In this document: positions 42,328-54,126 of the stretch, one piece after another | Position numbering within the stretch: the first letter of the stretch is position 1 | Layout: every line of letters begins with the position of its first letter | DNA from: Streptomyces sp. DH41 | Lineage (GTDB): Bacteria; Actinomycetota; Actinomycetes; Streptomycetales; Streptomycetaceae | Direction: 5' to 3' | DNA: 64,000 nucleotides | Assembly: GCF_029813785.1 (NCBI RefSeq) | Contig: NZ_JARVKY010000021.1 | Coordinates: 62,001 to 126,000 of the forward strand | Notes under the pieces: generated by a model | What the model was told of the DNA's origin: nothing | Databases searched by the model: none | Seen by the model: only the letters and a program-made list of their open reading frames with translations | Made by a program: the position numbers and the translations under genes

Positions 42328-42464
42328 GGTCGCGGACCCGGGCGGCGAGCGGATGCCGGAGGGCGGCGAAGGCCTCGACCGGGCCCTCCCTGTCACGCAC
42401 GCTCGGGAGATCCGCGCCACACCCCTCTACGGCAGGCCGCCACCTCCCACGTACGGTCATGGGT

Positions 42465-44195
42465 ATGAGCCCCACTCCCCCCGTACGCCGCCTGCGCCTC
42501 GGCCTGCCGCGGCGGGTGTTCTCGCAGGTGCTGCTGATGCAGCTGGCGATCGCCGCGGGAGTCGCCGTGCTCGCGACCGGGCTGTTCCTGGCTCCGCTCA
42601 GTGACCAACTGGACGACCAAGCGATGCGCCGGGCACTCGCGATCGCGCAGACCACCGCCCAGCAGCCACAGGTGGTACGGGACCTGCACACCACCCGGCC
42701 CGCGCCCGACGGCCCGGTGCAACAGGAGACGGAGCGGATCCGGAAGGCCACGAAGGCGGAGTACGTCGTCGTCATGGACCGGCAGGGCGTGCGCTGGTCG
42801 CACACCGACCCGGAGCGGATCGGCGAGATCGTCTCGACCGACCCCGGACAGGCCCTGGCCGGCCGTGAGGTCATGGAGATCGACGACGGCACCCTGGGCC
42901 GCTCCGCGCGCGGCAAGGTACCCCTGCGCGACAGTGGCGGCGCCGTCGTCGGCGCCGTCTCGGTCGGCATCGCGTACGACAGCGTCCGGGCCCGGCTGAT
43001 CCACGCCATCCCCGGCCTGTTCGCGTACGCCGGCGGCGCCCTGGCCGTCGGCGCGCTGGCCGCCTGGCTCATCTCCCGTCGGGTCCAGCGGCAGACCCGG
43101 GACCTGGCCTTCTCCGACATCGCGGGCCTGCTCGCGGAGCGCGAGGCCATGCTGCACGGCATCCGGGAGGGTGTCGTCGCCCTGGACCGCGGCGGCAGGG
43201 TGCGACTGCTCAACGACGAGGCGCAGCGTCTCCTGGGCATCGGGGGCGAGGCCGTCGGCCGCTCCCCCGACGAGGCTCTCGGCGCGGGGCGCACCGCCGA
43301 CGTCCTGGCCGGCCGGGTGGCCGGGACCGACCTGCTGACCGTGCGCGGCCAGCGCGTCCTGGTCGCCAACCGGATGCCCACCGACGACGGCGGTGCCGTC
43401 GCCACCCTGCGCGACCGCACCGAGCTGGAGCAGCTCGGCCGGGAGCTGGACTCGACGCGCGGCCTGATCGACGCCCTGCGCGCGCAGGACCACGAGCACG
43501 CCAACCGCATGCACACCCTGCTGGGACTGCTCGAACTGGAGATGTACGACGACGCCGTGGAGTTCGTCGGCGAGGTGGTCGGCGACCACCGGGTCACCGC
43601 GGAGCAGATCACGGAGCGGATCCAGGATCCCCTGCTCGCCGCGCTGCTGGTCGGCAAGGCGACCGTCGCGGCCGAACGCGGAGTCGCCCTGTGGGTGTCG
43701 GACCGGACGCGGCTCCCGGACCTTCTGGTCGACCCCAGGGGACTCGTCACGATCGTCGGCAACCTGGTCGACAACGCGCTCGACGCCGTCGCGGGGACGG
43801 CACACGCGCGCGTGGAGGTCGAATTGCGTACCCGGGGACGTGCCACCACGCTCAGGGTGCGGGACACCGGGCCCGGCATTCCCGCGGAACACCGCGAGCT
43901 GGTGTTCACGGCGGGTTGGTCCACCAAGGAGCCGCCGGCGCATCGCCGGCGCGGCATCGGGCTGTCGCTGGTACGCAGGCTGGCCGAGCGGCAGGGCGGC
44001 AGCGCCACCGTCGGCGAGGCGCACGGCGGTGGCGCGGAGTTCGTCGTCGAACTGCCCGAGGCACTGGCCGGACCGGACCTGGGACCCGCCCGCACCGCAC
44101 CCGTGAACACCGCACCCGTGAGCACCACCCACTTGAACACCACTCCCGCGAACACCACGCCCGTGAACACCGCTGCCGAGGAGGAGTCCCGATGA
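42465..44195 (+). CDS. CitA/DcuS-type sensor histidine kinase
   Basis: A 576-aa membrane kinase. Two membrane helices (about 20-40 and 180-205) flank a periplasmic PAS-like sensor (45-178) containing the conserved KATKAEYVVVMDRQGVRWSHTDPERIGE seen in carboxylate sensors. A cytoplasmic PAS domain follows, then the CitA-type acceptor motif with His in DHEHANRMHTLLG, and HATPase (NLVDNALDAV, GIGLSLVRR). Expected ligands are citrate, malate, fumarate or a similar acid. I favour the second ATG, preceded 7 nt upstream by TACGGT, implying a leaderless transcript; an ATG 6 nt earlier is the alternative. The C-terminal tail has five 15-bp repeats (PVNTA-like). Its stop overlaps the regulator start. 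Confidence 0.93.
   Translation: MSPTPPVRRLRLGLPRRVFSQVLLMQLAIAAGVAVLATGLFLAPLSDQLDDQAMRRALAIAQTTAQQPQVVRDLHTTRPAPDGPVQQETERIRKATKAEYVVVMDRQGVRWSHTDPERIGEIVSTDPGQALAGREVMEIDDGTLGRSARGKVPLRDSGGAVVGAVSVGIAYDSVRARLIHAIPGLFAYAGGALAVGALAAWLISRRVQRQTRDLAFSDIAGLLAEREAMLHGIREGVVALDRGGRVRLLNDEAQRLLGIGGEAVGRSPDEALGAGRTADVLAGRVAGTDLLTVRGQRVLVANRMPTDDGGAVATLRDRTELEQLGRELDSTRGLIDALRAQDHEHANRMHTLLGLLELEMYDDAVEFVGEVVGDHRVTAEQITERIQDPLLAALLVGKATVAAERGVALWVSDRTRLPDLLVDPRGLVTIVGNLVDNALDAVAGTAHARVEVELRTRGRATTLRVRDTGPGIPAEHRELVFTAGWSTKEPPAHRRRGIGLSLVRRLAERQGGSATVGEAHGGGAEFVVELPEALAGPDLGPARTAPVNTAPVSTTHLNTTPANTTPVNTAAEEESR
44098..44172 (+). repeat. 15-bp in-frame tandem repeats at the end of the sensor kinase
   Basis: Five copies of a unit related to CACCCGTGAACACCG encode PVNTA, PVSTT, HLNTT, PANTT and PVNTA just before the stop, giving an unstructured Thr/Asn-rich tail that is absent from the family core. 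Confidence 0.85.
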
Positions 44196-44872
44196 TCGAG
44201 GTCCTGGTCGTGGACGACGACACGCGGGTCGCGCGGGTCAACGCCGCCTACGTCGAGAAGGTCCCCGGCTTCCACGTCGCCGGTGAGGCGCACAGCGCGC
44301 TGGAGGCGCTGCGCGGCGTGGAGACGCTGCCCCGCGTGGATCTGATCCTGCTGGATCACTACCTGCCCGACCGGACCGGTCTGGAGGTCGTCCAGGAGAT
44401 GCGGCGGCGGGGCCTCCAGGCCGACGTGATCATGGTGACGGCGGCACGGGACGTGTCGACCGTCCAGGCGGCGATGCGCCAGGGGGCCCTGCAGTACCTG
44501 GTCAAGCCGTTCGCCTTCGCGGGGCTGCGCGCCAAGCTGGTGGCGTACGCGGAGCTGCGGCGCACGCTCGACGGCGGTGGCGAGGCGGAGCAGGCGGAGG
44601 TCGACCGCATCTTCGGCGCCCTCTCCGCGCCGTCGGAGCCGGGGCTGCCCAAGGGGCACTCCCCCACCACCGCCGAGCTCGTGCGCCAGTGTCTGATGAA
44701 GGCCGACGGCGCTCTCTCGGCCCAGGAGATCGCCGAGCGGACCGGGGTGAGCCGGCAGACCGCTCAGCGCTACCTGAAGCTTCTGGAACGCACGGGACGG
44801 GCCAGACTGACCCTCAAGTACGGCGACGCGGGCCGCCCGGAGCACCGCTACGAGTGGGCGACCCGCGCCTGA
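44192..44872 (+). CDS. CitB/DctR-family response regulator
   Basis: A 226-aa regulator. The receiver has DDD at 8-10, the phospho-acceptor Asp near residue 55 (LILLDHYLPD) and KPFAF. A linker (residues 130-165) leads to a C-terminal helix-turn-helix of the CitB type (LSAQEIAERTGVSRQTAQRYLKLLERTG), which ends with GRPEHRYEW. It is translationally coupled to its kinase (ATGA overlap). It is expected to activate genes for uptake or use of C4/C6 carboxylates. The convergent sodium:solute symporter operon next door is the natural target candidate, by inference from context. Confidence 0.93.
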   Translation: MIEVLVVDDDTRVARVNAAYVEKVPGFHVAGEAHSALEALRGVETLPRVDLILLDHYLPDRTGLEVVQEMRRRGLQADVIMVTAARDVSTVQAAMRQGALQYLVKPFAFAGLRAKLVAYAELRRTLDGGGEAEQAEVDRIFGALSAPSEPGLPKGHSPTTAELVRQCLMKADGALSAQEIAERTGVSRQTAQRYLKLLERTGRARLTLKYGDAGRPEHRYEWATRA

Positions 44873-44931
44873 GGATCACCGGGGCATCACTGGAGCGAAG
44901 CGCGCCTCCGCCTCCTGCACGGCGCCCGCTC

Positions 44932-46524
44932 TCACACGGCCCCCGCCCCGGTCAGCGACCGTACCTCCGTCTCGGCGTGCCTGGCCTCGTCCGGGACCTC
45001 CCGCGAGGTGACCGTGCCGAGCCAGCCCGCGACGAAGCCCAGTGGGATCGAGACCAGGCCGGGATTCCGCAGGGGGAAGTACTGGAAGTCGACGCCCGGG
45101 AACAGCGACTGCGGGCTGCCCGACACGACGGGGGAGAGCAACACGAGCAGCACGGCCGGGACGAGACCGCCGTAGACGGCCCACACGGCACCCCGTGTGG
45201 TGAAGCCATGCCAGAAAAGCGAGTAGAGCAGCACCGGCAGATTGGCGGACGCGGCGACGGCGAAGGCGAGACCCACCAGGAAGGCGACGTTGAGGTCGCG
45301 GGCGAGCAGGCCGAGGGCGATCGCGGCGGCGCCGATACCGACGGCGGCGACACGGGCCACGGCGACCTCACTGCGCGGCTTGGCGTCGCGGCGCCGCAGG
45401 GACGCGTACAGGTCGTGGGCCACGGACGCCGAGGAGGCCAGGGTGACGCCGGCGACCACCGCGAGGATGGTGGCGAAGGCGACGGCGGCGACGACCGCGA
45501 ACAGGATCGTTCCCCCGGTGGACCCCGTGCCGCCGCCCAGGTCGAGGGCGAGCAGCGGGACCGCCGTGTTCCCGGCGGCGTTCGACGCGCGTACGGCATC
45601 CGGCCCGACCAGGGCGGCGGCGCCGAATCCGAGCACGATCGTCATCAGGTAGAAGCCGCCGATGAGGCCGATCGCCCAGACGACGGACCGCCGTGCCGCC
45701 CGCGCGGTGGGCACCGTGTAGAAGCGGGACAGGATGTGCGGCAGCCCGGCCGTGCCCAGCACCAGGGCGAGCCCCAGGCTGATGAAGTCGAAGCGCGAGG
45801 TCCAGTCCCCGCCGTACGCGAGCCCGGGCGCCAGGAAGGCTTCGCCGTGACCGCTGCGCTCGGCCGCCGTGCGCAGCAGCCGGTCGACGTCCCCGTGGAA
45901 GCGCACCAGGACAAGGGCGGTCAGGGCCACGGTGCCGCCCAGCAGCAGCACCGCCTTGACGATCTGGATCCAGGTGGTGGCCCGCATTCCGCCCAGCGAC
46001 ACATAGATCACCATGAGGGCGCCCACGCCTACGACGGTCCAGGTCCGCGCGGTCTCGCTGGTGCCGCCGAGCAGCAGCGCGACCAGGCTGCCCGCGCCCA
46101 CCATCTGCGCCACCAGGTACAGAACCGACACGGTGACCGAGGAGGTTCCGGCCGCGATCCGCACCGGTCGTTCCCGCATCCGTGCCGCCACGACGTCGGC
46201 GAGGGTGAACCTCCCGCAGTTGCGCACGAGTTCGGCGACGAGGAAGAGCACGACGAGCCAGGCCACCAGAAAGCCCACCGAATACAGCATGCCGTCGTAG
46301 CCGTGGAGCGCGATGAGCCCCGAGATACCGAGGAAGGAAGCGGCCGACATGTAGTCGCCGGCGATGGCGAAACCATTCTCCATCGGGGAGAACAGGCGGC
46401 CGCCCGCGTAGAACTCCTCCGCCGAGCCCTGCCTCTTGCGACTCACCCACGTGGTGATCGCCAGCGTGACGGCGACGAAACTGCTGAACAGCACCAGCGC
46501 CAACGTCTGGTGATCGTCCGTCAC
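44932..46524 (-). CDS. sodium:solute symporter, monocarboxylate/acetate type
   Basis: SSS-family transporter, 530 aa with about 13 membrane helices. Family signatures are EEFYAGGRLFSPMENGFAIAGDYMSAASFLGISG near the N-terminus and GTAGLPHILSRFYTVPTARAARRS in the middle; this spacing matches ActP/MctC-type acetate, propionate and pyruvate symporters. The GTG start overlaps the DUF485 stop (GTGA), the usual yjcH-actP arrangement. It lies convergent with a CitA-type two-component system, with no terminator obvious in the 59-bp gap. Substrate is inferred from family; carboxylate is likely, the exact acid not. Confidence 0.92.
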   Translation of the reverse strand: MTDDHQTLALVLFSSFVAVTLAITTWVSRKRQGSAEEFYAGGRLFSPMENGFAIAGDYMSAASFLGISGLIALHGYDGMLYSVGFLVAWLVVLFLVAELVRNCGRFTLADVVAARMRERPVRIAAGTSSVTVSVLYLVAQMVGAGSLVALLLGGTSETARTWTVVGVGALMVIYVSLGGMRATTWIQIVKAVLLLGGTVALTALVLVRFHGDVDRLLRTAAERSGHGEAFLAPGLAYGGDWTSRFDFISLGLALVLGTAGLPHILSRFYTVPTARAARRSVVWAIGLIGGFYLMTIVLGFGAAALVGPDAVRASNAAGNTAVPLLALDLGGGTGSTGGTILFAVVAAVAFATILAVVAGVTLASSASVAHDLYASLRRRDAKPRSEVAVARVAAVGIGAAAIALGLLARDLNVAFLVGLAFAVAASANLPVLLYSLFWHGFTTRGAVWAVYGGLVPAVLLVLLSPVVSGSPQSLFPGVDFQYFPLRNPGLVSIPLGFVAGWLGTVTSREVPDEARHAETEVRSLTGAGAV

Positions 46525-47075
46525 GACGCACCGCCTCGCGCGCCGCGCGTCAGTTCCTGGGTGTCCCAGCGCAGTTCGAGCGCGGCCCGGTCCCTGCGCA
46601 GCCGGGCGTGCCGGGTGTACGCCCAGGTGAGCAGGAACGTGCTGAGGAACTGCCCGAGCCCGGCGAGCATCGCCACGTTCATCGCCCCGGCCACCGGCCG
46701 GGACATCAGCGTGGGCATCGTCGTGGCGGCCACCACGTAGGCGACGTACCACACGAGGAAGGCGGCCACCGCCGGCACCACGAACCCGCGGTACCGGCCG
46801 CGAACCTCCTGGAACGCCGCGCTGCGCTGAACCTCCAGGTACACGTCGGCCGCGGCCCGGTGCGGCTCCGGCGCCGGTTCCCGGCCCGGCGCCGGCTCCG
46901 CGGACTCCGCCCCGGCCGACTCGCCCCAGCCGGAGGCGAGGACGTCGTACCAGGGGTCGTCGTACCCCGGACTCGGGGAGGCTTCGGCCAGGAGCCGGTC
47001 CGGGGCGTCGCGGTGGTCGACCGCGCTTTCGGAACCGCCCCCGGCGCCTCGGAGGCGATCGTTGCTTGACTGCAT
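46521..47075 (-). CDS. DUF485 (YjcH-like) membrane protein with extended N-terminus
   Basis: A 184-aa companion of SSS carboxylate transporters. The DUF485 domain occupies about 80-170 and has two membrane helices (FVVPAVAAFLVWYVAYVVA and AMLAGLGQFLSTFLLTWAY). The ~75-residue N-terminus (EPAPGREPAPEPHR) is polar, and longer than in YjcH. It is translationally coupled to the symporter. The ATG chosen has no ribosome binding site; a TTG two codons upstream is an alternative. Likely a small accessory subunit or stability factor for the transporter. Confidence 0.88.
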   Translation of the reverse strand: MQSSNDRLRGAGGGSESAVDHRDAPDRLLAEASPSPGYDDPWYDVLASGWGESAGAESAEPAPGREPAPEPHRAAADVYLEVQRSAAFQEVRGRYRGFVVPAVAAFLVWYVAYVVAATTMPTLMSRPVAGAMNVAMLAGLGQFLSTFLLTWAYTRHARLRRDRAALELRWDTQELTRGARGGAS

Positions 47076-47214
47076 GCCCAAGGATGGACAGAACGGGAAG
47101 ATCCCTTACTCTTCTTCCCCTCGCGTTTCACCCCTTCAGGTGACTGTGCCGCCTCGTCGGCCGCACGAGCCCCTCCCTGTGCACGTAGCGCACCGCCTCC
47201 ACGGTCACGCGCGG

Positions 47215-49338
<2,124 letters not shown>

Positions 49339-49460
49339 GCGGTTCGCTCCTCGCTGAATTTCAGATGGGGCCCCGCTGGGTAAGGGCGCGGCTCGGTTCT
49401 CCGGTCAGAGGGTACCGAGGCCTGGTAGAGCCGTTGTAACGCCACCCTCGTCGCGAGCTC

Positions 49461-49490
49461 ACCCTAGTCCAGCGTCGCATGCCTGTTCGA
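49461..49490 (-). promoter_or_regulatory. candidate parE promoter
   Basis: TCGAAC and TAGGGT are separated by 18 nt on the minus strand, giving a leader of about 110 nt before the parE start. Confidence 0.45.
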
Positions 49491-49709
49491 TCCCTCGATG
49501 GGGTGAAGTACACATCACGTTCCCTTCGACGCATGAACCATTTAGGCTCCGGGCACGTCCTCTTGAACAAACCGGCAACCCAGCCGGCGGGACTGACACT
49601 GACCGACAGCGCGAACCCGTACGACACAGAGACACGCAATACGGCACATTCGCCGCCAACCGGCAACAGCCGGCCCCTCGGAAAGTTTTTTCGAGGAAAA
49701 GCCACGAGC

Positions 49710-49738
49710 GGGAACGTTTTGGGGCTGGTTGGATGTTG
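49710..49738 (+). promoter_or_regulatory. candidate ECF-type (sigma-R/sigma-E-like) promoter
   Basis: GGGAAC and TGTTG are separated by 18 nt. Sigma-R of Streptomyces recognises GGGAAT-N18-CGTT, so one base differs in each element. It lies 40 nt before the start of the 76-aa gene. Confidence 0.45.
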
Positions 49739-49778
49739 ACCCTGGTACGACAGCTCGTCGAGCTAGAGAAGAGGCGAC

Positions 49779-50009
49779 GTGACTACTGTTCTGACTTCCG
49801 CAAGCCCGCTGACGGCCGCTGATCGCTGCGACCGCTGCGGCGCCCAGGCATACCTGCGCGTCGTCCTGCTGAGCGGCGGAGAACTGCTCTTCTGTGCCCA
49901 CCACGGGCGCAAGTTCGAGCCGGAACTCAAGAAAATCGCCGCTGAGATACAGGACGAGACGGAGCGGCTGACGGCCGTTCCGGAATCTTCCGCCGAGGAA
50001 GAGCGCTGA
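49779..50009 (+). CDS. small DUF7455-like protein with CxxC...CxxH
   Basis: A 76-aa protein. The CDRCG knuckle near residue 17 and the CAHHGRKF near residue 39 form a likely zinc site; the rest is a helix with alternating charges (EPELKKIAAEIQDETERL). The family is widely conserved in actinobacteria, function unknown, often found next to sigma-factor or topoisomerase genes. The GTG follows AGAAGAGG at good spacing. A candidate ECF promoter precedes it and a strong terminator follows. The zinc-thiol site together with a sigma-R-like promoter suggests a redox or stress link; inference. Confidence 0.85.
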   Translation: MTTVLTSASPLTAADRCDRCGAQAYLRVVLLSGGELLFCAHHGRKFEPELKKIAAEIQDETERLTAVPESSAEEER

Positions 50010-50049
50010 CGCTCCGCGCCCGACGACGAGCCAGCCCGGCACAGGCCGA

Positions 50050-50088
50050 ACGGGCGGCCGCCTCCGCAACCAGGAGGCGGCCGCCCGT
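50050..50088. terminator. terminator between the 76-aa gene and the protease gene
   Basis: A perfect 16-bp stem (ACGGGCGGCCGCCTCC and its complement) with a 7-nt loop separates two convergent genes. Confidence 0.9.
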
Positions 50089-50117
50089 GTCCGTGCCCGG
50101 AAGGCTCTCAGAGGCCG

Positions 50118-50975
50118 TCAGAAGCCCCCGCGCTGCCGCGCGGCGGCGTCGTCCCATCCCAGCGTCCGCAGGACGGCGGAGACGCGTGTGTACACCCCGG
50201 GACTGCCCGGGCGTCCACAGCCGCTCCCCCAGGACACGAGACCGATGAGCCTCCCCCGGGCGACCAGCGGCCCCCCGCTGTCCCCCTGGCAGGCATCGCG
50301 GCCACCGACGTCCTCGCCGGCACAGAGCATGCTGCCGGCGAGATACCGTCCGTCGTCGCTTCCCGGGTACGCCCGCTCACAGCGCGCGTCCGGCAGCACG
50401 CGCACGCGTGCCGCCCGCAGGCCGTTCGCGTAGTCCCCGGCACCCGAGGTGTCACCCCATCCATAGACGAGGGCCCCCGTTTCGGGGCTGTAGGCGGGGT
50501 CACCCTCTGCCGCCATCCCTATGACCGAACCGGCGGGAAGAGCTTCGGAGAGGGTGAGCACCGCGAAGTCTCCGGCGTTGCTGACGTCGTCGTGCGCCGG
50601 GTTCACCCAGACGTCACGGACGGGAATCTCGTGACCCCGTTCCGACAGCAGGTCCGTACGGCCGGCGATGACCCTCAGGTCCCGTACCTGCTCGGGCGGC
50701 GACCCGAGGACCTCCTCGCCCAGGCAGTGGGCCGCCGTGAGCACGGTGGTACGTCCGACGGCCACTCCCCCGCAGAACTGTCCCGCCCGCGTACCTCCGA
50801 ACCGGTCACGACTGGACAGGGCGACGGTCCACGGACTGTCGGACACTTCGACCGGAAAGCCTCCCACGACGACACTGTCTGCGGATGCGGGGGCGGCGGA
50901 CACCAGCGGTATCGCGGTCGCCGCGGCCGCCAGGACCAGCGGCCGGACCAGTGCCCGGGCAAAGAGACGACGCAT
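50118..50975 (-). CDS. secreted trypsin-like serine protease
   Basis: S1 family protease of 285 aa. It has a Sec signal peptide (MRRLFAR, hydrophobic to about residue 27, cleavage near ASADS), a very short pro-region and mature VVVGGFPV. Catalytic triad: His in TAAHCLG, Asp in NAGDFAVLTL, Ser in QGDSGGPLV. Conserved disulfide cysteines (CGG...AAHC, MLCAGE, DACQG) are present. The Asp six residues before the catalytic Ser (GRDACQGDSGG) predicts trypsin-like Lys/Arg specificity. The ATG has a GAGGAG 5 nt upstream. It lies beside hrdB in Streptomyces genomes (SCO5821-like). Confidence 0.93.
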   Translation of the reverse strand: MRRLFARALVRPLVLAAAATAIPLVSAAPASADSVVVGGFPVEVSDSPWTVALSSRDRFGGTRAGQFCGGVAVGRTTVLTAAHCLGEEVLGSPPEQVRDLRVIAGRTDLLSERGHEIPVRDVWVNPAHDDVSNAGDFAVLTLSEALPAGSVIGMAAEGDPAYSPETGALVYGWGDTSGAGDYANGLRAARVRVLPDARCERAYPGSDDGRYLAGSMLCAGEDVGGRDACQGDSGGPLVARGRLIGLVSWGSGCGRPGSPGVYTRVSAVLRTLGWDDAAARQRGGF

Positions 50976-51056
50976 GCAGGCTCCTCACTCCACGTTGCGA
51001 TGGAACACCCACAGTGATCCAGCCCGCCGAGCCTCGCACCCGCTGGTCAACGCGAA

Positions 51057-51087
51057 GGCCCGGTTCCCCACCTGGTGGAACCGGGCC
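51057..51087 (-). terminator. hrdB terminator
   Basis: A perfect 11-bp stem (GGCCCGGTTCC and its complement) with a 9-nt loop lies 35 nt after the hrdB stop. Confidence 0.75.
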
Positions 51088-51121
51088 CTGTCGCTCTTAC
51101 GACCGCTCGTACGACCGCGAC

Positions 51122-52651
<1,530 letters not shown>

Positions 52652-53077
52652 GAACAACCTCTCGGAACGTTGGAAAACGGCTTCCGGCCCCGTCCACGAC
52701 GGACAGGAGCCGACCGTCGGCTTGGGAGTGGGCCGACGGCGCGGGCGAGCCGGGGAGATGCACAGCGCCATGAACGGCGTCCGTATTCCCTCCGCGGCTG
52801 TCACCTCTTAGGTCATCGCGTTGTTCCCACGAGCGTTACGCCCAATCCGCGTGGCCCGAGTCACACCCCGTAAGCGTTCAAAACCGGTCAGACACGAATA
52901 AATAAGGTCACCGGCGAGTGCGACCCGGCCGCTCCAGGAGGCTCAGCCCGTCATCACACCCCGGACCCCGCGGAATCACGAGTGATTCCGCGGGGTCCGG
53001 GGTGGCGGCGAACCGGCCGGCCACAGCCATAGGAGGGGTCTGGCGTGCCCGGCCCGCGCCGTTGCGGCAGAACGCGG
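52652..53077. other. hrdB promoter and leader region
   Basis: An AT-rich stretch near 52890-52910 (TTATTTATTC on the minus strand) is the likeliest main promoter area. A sigma-R-like GGGAAT lies at 52785-52790 with a poor -10 match (GCTGTG after 18 nt). In Streptomyces coelicolor hrdB is known to have a second, oxidative-stress (sigma-R) promoter. The far end holds the whiH terminator. Confidence 0.5.
52959..53002 (-). terminator. whiH terminator, perfect 21-bp stem
   Basis: A perfect 21-bp inverted repeat with a 2-nt loop (arms start CCCCGGACCCCGCGG) lies about 75 nt after the whiH stop; it insulates hrdB from upstream transcription. Confidence 0.93.
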
Positions 53078-53965
53078 TCAGTGCTCGCGCGGGGCGGGCA
53101 CCACGCGCTCCACCTCGGGGTGAACGGTCAGAAGCTGGCGCATGGCCGCCTCGGCCGCCGCGCCGTCCCCCGCGGCGAGGGCGTCGACGATCCGGCCGTG
53201 GTGCGCCAGCGACGCGTCGTTCGGCCGGTCACAGCCTGTCACCGGGCCGCCGGAGACGTGCAGCGCGGCGGAGACGATCCCGGAGAGGTGATCCAGCATG
53301 CGGTTGCCCGCGACCTGGATGAGGAGCGTGTGGAACTCGGCGTCGGCACGCGAGAAGGTGAGCGCGTCGCCCTGTCCCATGGCGTGACCCATGATCCCGA
53401 CCATGTCGGACAGACGCTGTTGGACTTCCTCCCGCCCGTGCCCGGCGGCGAGGCGCGCGGCGAGCGGCTCGATCGTCCAGCGCAGCTCGCTGAGCTCGCG
53501 GCGCTGGTCGTCGCGCTGCGGCCCGAAGGCGCGCCATTCGATGATGTCCGGGTCGAGCAGGTTCCAGTCACTGACGGGACGCACGCGCGTGCCGACGTTC
53601 GGGCGGGCGCTGACCAGGCCCTTGGCCTCCAGCACGCGGAGGGACTCGCGGACGACGGTACGGGACACCTCGAAGCGCTGGCCGATCTCCTCGGGCACCA
53701 GCGGGCGGTCGGCGCCCAGGTCGCCCGAAACGATCATCTGGCCGAGCTGCTGGACGAGTTGCCCGTGCAGTCCGCGGCCACGGCTGCCCGCGGTACGCCG
53801 GCCCACGCGGCCCAGCTCGCTCTCCACCCCTTCCCAGGCGGGCACTCCGACGCGGTCGACGGCGGGCGCCTCGGCGTAGGGGTAGCGGTCGAGTTCGCCC
53901 GGGTTCGCGAGGCCGGAGTCGGCGGAGCGGGCGGCGGTCATCATGGTGTGCGCAAGGGTACTCAC
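53078..53965 (-). CDS. whiH: WhiH sporulation regulator (GntR/FadR family)
   Basis: A 295-aa GntR-family factor (SCO5819-like) required for sporulation septation in aerial hyphae. An N-terminal extension of about 65 residues precedes the winged helix (LHGQLVQQLGQMI to VGTRVRPVSDW, about 65-140; recognition helix EVSRTVVRESLRVLEA). The FCD domain follows, with Asp/His ligands (SRADAEFHTLLIQVAGN, HHGRIVDALAAGD). The protein length agrees with WhiH. The GTG start (VSTLAHTMM) has a close AAAGGA; an inner ATG seven codons later is possible. Known regulation is by sigma-WhiG; a TCCGATAA box and a GGGTGA inverted repeat lie upstream. Confidence 0.95.
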   Translation of the reverse strand: MSTLAHTMMTAARSADSGLANPGELDRYPYAEAPAVDRVGVPAWEGVESELGRVGRRTAGSRGRGLHGQLVQQLGQMIVSGDLGADRPLVPEEIGQRFEVSRTVVRESLRVLEAKGLVSARPNVGTRVRPVSDWNLLDPDIIEWRAFGPQRDDQRRELSELRWTIEPLAARLAAGHGREEVQQRLSDMVGIMGHAMGQGDALTFSRADAEFHTLLIQVAGNRMLDHLSGIVSAALHVSGGPVTGCDRPNDASLAHHGRIVDALAAGDGAAAEAAMRQLLTVHPEVERVVPAPREH

Positions 53966-54025
53966 GCATCCTTTGTCGGCGCCGTTCCCAACTCCCTTGA
54001 GGTCTTTGGTGAAAAGCACACGAAA

Positions 54026-54065
54026 GGGTGATCGCTCACCCCGTCGCAATTGACGCCTTATCGGA
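54026..54065 (-). promoter_or_regulatory. candidate sigma-WhiG promoter and operator of whiH
   Basis: TCCGATAA on the minus strand matches the sigma-WhiG -10 consensus GCCGATAA at 7 of 8 bases; a TAAA -35 at the usual 15-nt spacing is not clear. A perfect inverted repeat GGGTGA-TCGC-TCACCC lies 16 nt downstream, placed for repression by WhiH itself or BldD. Confidence 0.55.
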
Positions 54066-54126
54066 AAGAAATGGGCTTTCCCCGGGGAGTTGCGCACACG
54101 GTCGGAACGGAAGGGTGCGGCGGGCG

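Larger units (their letters stand above)
49339..49778. other. divergent gap between parE and a small Cys-rich gene
   Basis: A relatively AT-rich 440-bp control region with the parE promoter on the minus strand and an ECF-like promoter for the 76-aa gene on the plus strand. No open frame here has a ribosome binding site. Confidence 0.5.
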
